Made by a program: the position numbers and the translations under genes. Shown in pieces: positions 5,708 through 6,777 of a DNA stretch of 6,777 nt. A model generated the notes under the pieces. It was given only the letters and a program-made list of their open reading frames with translations. It was not told the DNA's origin and did not search any database. Origin of the DNA: QAMH01 sp964435565. Its GTDB lineage: Bacteria; Actinomycetota; Coriobacteriia; Coriobacteriales; QAMH01. The DNA lies in assembly GCA_964435565.1 (NCBI GenBank), contig CAYSZR010000072.1, forward strand, positions 1-6,777. The letters are read 5' to 3'. Positions within the stretch are counted from its first letter, which is position 1. Every line of letters starts with the position of its first letter.

Positions 5708-6777
5708 TATACGGCAAAATCGATCAGAGTCCTAAGGATATCAGCTGGATTATACGTGCACAGATGCACCTTGACGTCGCATGTTTCTTCTATATACACA
5801 AGCGAGATGTCATCAAGAAGCCTGTGCTGGGCGTTGAAAAGTTCGGCGGGCATGATCACCGGCCCGTGCACGTGCGAAGATTGAAGCGCAGGGATGATAT
5901 CGAAACCCGTCAAAAGACATGTTACGTCGACATTCCCGCCGAAAAAGGTATTTTCGATAGGCAAGACCCGCAGCTTTCCTGCCAAGGCGCAGGATTGCAC
6001 AAGTGGGTCGAGAATCTTTGCAAATGCGGTACCCGTGACGATCGTCGCTTCTTTGCGAACGGAATACCCGTTCATATCGATCGCATTCCATTCGTCGATA
6101 AACGATCTCATCATGCCGATGCCATCTTGGAACTGCGGATACCCCTCATAGGTTTGAGCTGGCGGAAAATCATAGCCGGCATCGATATAGAACTCGTCTG
6201 CAATCTGCAAGCCAGCCATGCGCGTTTCGGTTCCAGAATCTTCCTGAAACTCGCGGATAAGTTCAATGACCTCTGCCGCAGCATCAGGATCGTCTGAAAA
6301 CGAGCGATCGAAACGCTTCTGAAACTTGGTATATCCAAGCGGAACGAAGCCGGCCGAACGAATCGCGGGGTGGCTTTCGATCCATGAAAGGGTTTTGGTG
6401 AGCTCTGCGCCGTCGTTTACCCCTGGCACGACAACGACCTGAACGTGAACCTCTATGCCCGCATCGAGCAGTTGCTCAAGAACTTCCATACCACGTGCAG
6501 CGTTCTTGCCCATCAGACTTTCGCGCACGCCTGCGGTCACCCCATGCAACGACACGTGAAGCGGAGAGAGGCCATACTGCACGATCCGCTCTATATCGTC
6601 GTCGGTCACATTCGTGAGCGTCACAAAGTTTCCCTGTAAAAACGAGAGCCGATAATCGTCATCGCGCAGGTACAGCGTGGGTCGCATCCCGTCGGGCAGC
6701 ATGGTCATGAAGCAAAAGGAGCAGCCGTTGCAACACGTGATGGTTCCATCGAAGATGCTGTCTGAAAACGTGATACC
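5707..6777 (-). CDS. DUF512 family radical-SAM-like iron-sulfur protein, 5' end outside window
   Basis: 356 codons are visible and the frame is open to the right edge, so the N-terminus (in this family usually a PDZ-like domain plus the start of the radical-SAM-like barrel, roughly 80-110 residues) is missing. Counting from the edge, the cluster motif is CCNGCSFCF at 15-23, a C-X3-C-X2-C arrangement using C15, C19 and C22, followed by family hallmarks LPDGMRPTLYLRDDDYRLSF (27-46), GNFVTLTN (49-56), LSPLHVSLHG (70-79) and VVVPGVNDG (115-123). The DUF512 part carries ADEFYIDAG (193-201), YEGYPQFQDGIGM (210-222), ENTFFGGNVDVTCLLTG (275-291) and LLDD (320-323). Proteins of this family are predicted Fe-S oxidoreductases with no established reaction that I know of. 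It ends 106 bases before der. A gene of this family beside der also occurs in Clostridia. The ATG at 6708 is internal, after the cluster motif, and is not the true start. Confidence 0.93.
   Translation of the reverse strand, partial: GITFSDSIFDGTITCCNGCSFCFMTMLPDGMRPTLYLRDDDYRLSFLQGNFVTLTNVTDDDIERIVQYGLSPLHVSLHGVTAGVRESLMGKNAARGMEVLEQLLDAGIEVHVQVVVVPGVNDGAELTKTLSWIESHPAIRSAGFVPLGYTKFQKRFDRSFSDDPDAAAEVIELIREFQEDSGTETRMAGLQIADEFYIDAGYDFPPAQTYEGYPQFQDGIGMMRSFIDEWNAIDMNGYSVRKEATIVTGTAFAKILDPLVQSCALAGKLRVLPIENTFFGGNVDVTCLLTGFDIIPALQSSHVHGPVIMPAELFNAQHRLLDDISLVYIEETCDVKVHLCTYNPADILRTLIDFAV

Noticed and set aside
6445..6639. 64-codon + strand frame near the right edge
   Set aside because: It is antisense to the conserved radical-SAM-like core of the DUF512 gene and has no features of its own.
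1..6777. Mobile elements, CRISPR, tRNA/rRNA genes, toxin-antitoxin or defence genes
   Set aside because: I looked on both strands for terminal inverted repeats, spaced direct repeats, RNA gene motifs and accessory genes and saw none; the window is filled with core metabolic and ribosome-assembly genes.

Overview
This window is a compact block of housekeeping genes, all transcribed on the minus strand (right to left as numbered). Almost every base is coding. Base composition looks near 50% G+C by eye. The mix of a Clostridia-like gene order (DUF512 - der - plsY - gpsA) with actinobacterial-looking sequence features suggests an actinobacterium of the class Coriobacteriia (Eggerthella/Slackia/Cryptobacterium-type). 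That placement is an inference from protein flavour and gene order, not a proven identity. A run of ten Ns inside der shows the sequence is a draft or scaffolded assembly.

Layout in transcription order. (1) 6777-5707: the C-terminal 356 codons of a DUF512 radical-SAM-like iron-sulfur protein, with its start outside the window. (2) A 106-base spacer (5601-5706) with an inverted repeat at the DUF512 stop and a near-consensus sigma70-type promoter just before der. (3) der, a tandem GTPase for ribosome assembly, 5600-4328, broken by the N gap. (4) plsY, the membrane glycerol-3-phosphate acyltransferase, 4325-3639. (5) gpsA, NAD(P)H-dependent glycerol-3-phosphate dehydrogenase, 3642-2647. (6) rpe, ribulose-phosphate 3-epimerase, 2636-1977. 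(7) a NifS/IscS-family cysteine desulfurase, 1987-821. (8) a PHP-domain phosphatase resembling histidinol-phosphatase HisJ, 824 to beyond the left edge.

From der leftward the genes are separated by 2 or 10 bases or overlap by 4, 11 and 4 bases, so they very probably form one six-gene operon driven by the promoter at 5624-5652, with translational coupling at the ATGA overlaps. GpsA and PlsY are directly linked in metabolism: GpsA makes sn-glycerol 3-phosphate and PlsY acylates it to lysophosphatidic acid. Rpe serves the pentose phosphate pathway, the desulfurase mobilises sulfur for Fe-S clusters or thio-modification, and the PHP protein is a metal-dependent phosphoesterase. No obvious single pathway joins these last three to the rest.

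I found no mobile element, CRISPR array, RNA gene, toxin-antitoxin or defence locus, and no evidence of a novel system. The most useful observations are the assembly gap in der (which I infer hides about 51 bases rather than 10), the promoter that defines the operon, the poorly characterised DUF512 neighbour, and a small D-A-Q repeat tail on PlsY.
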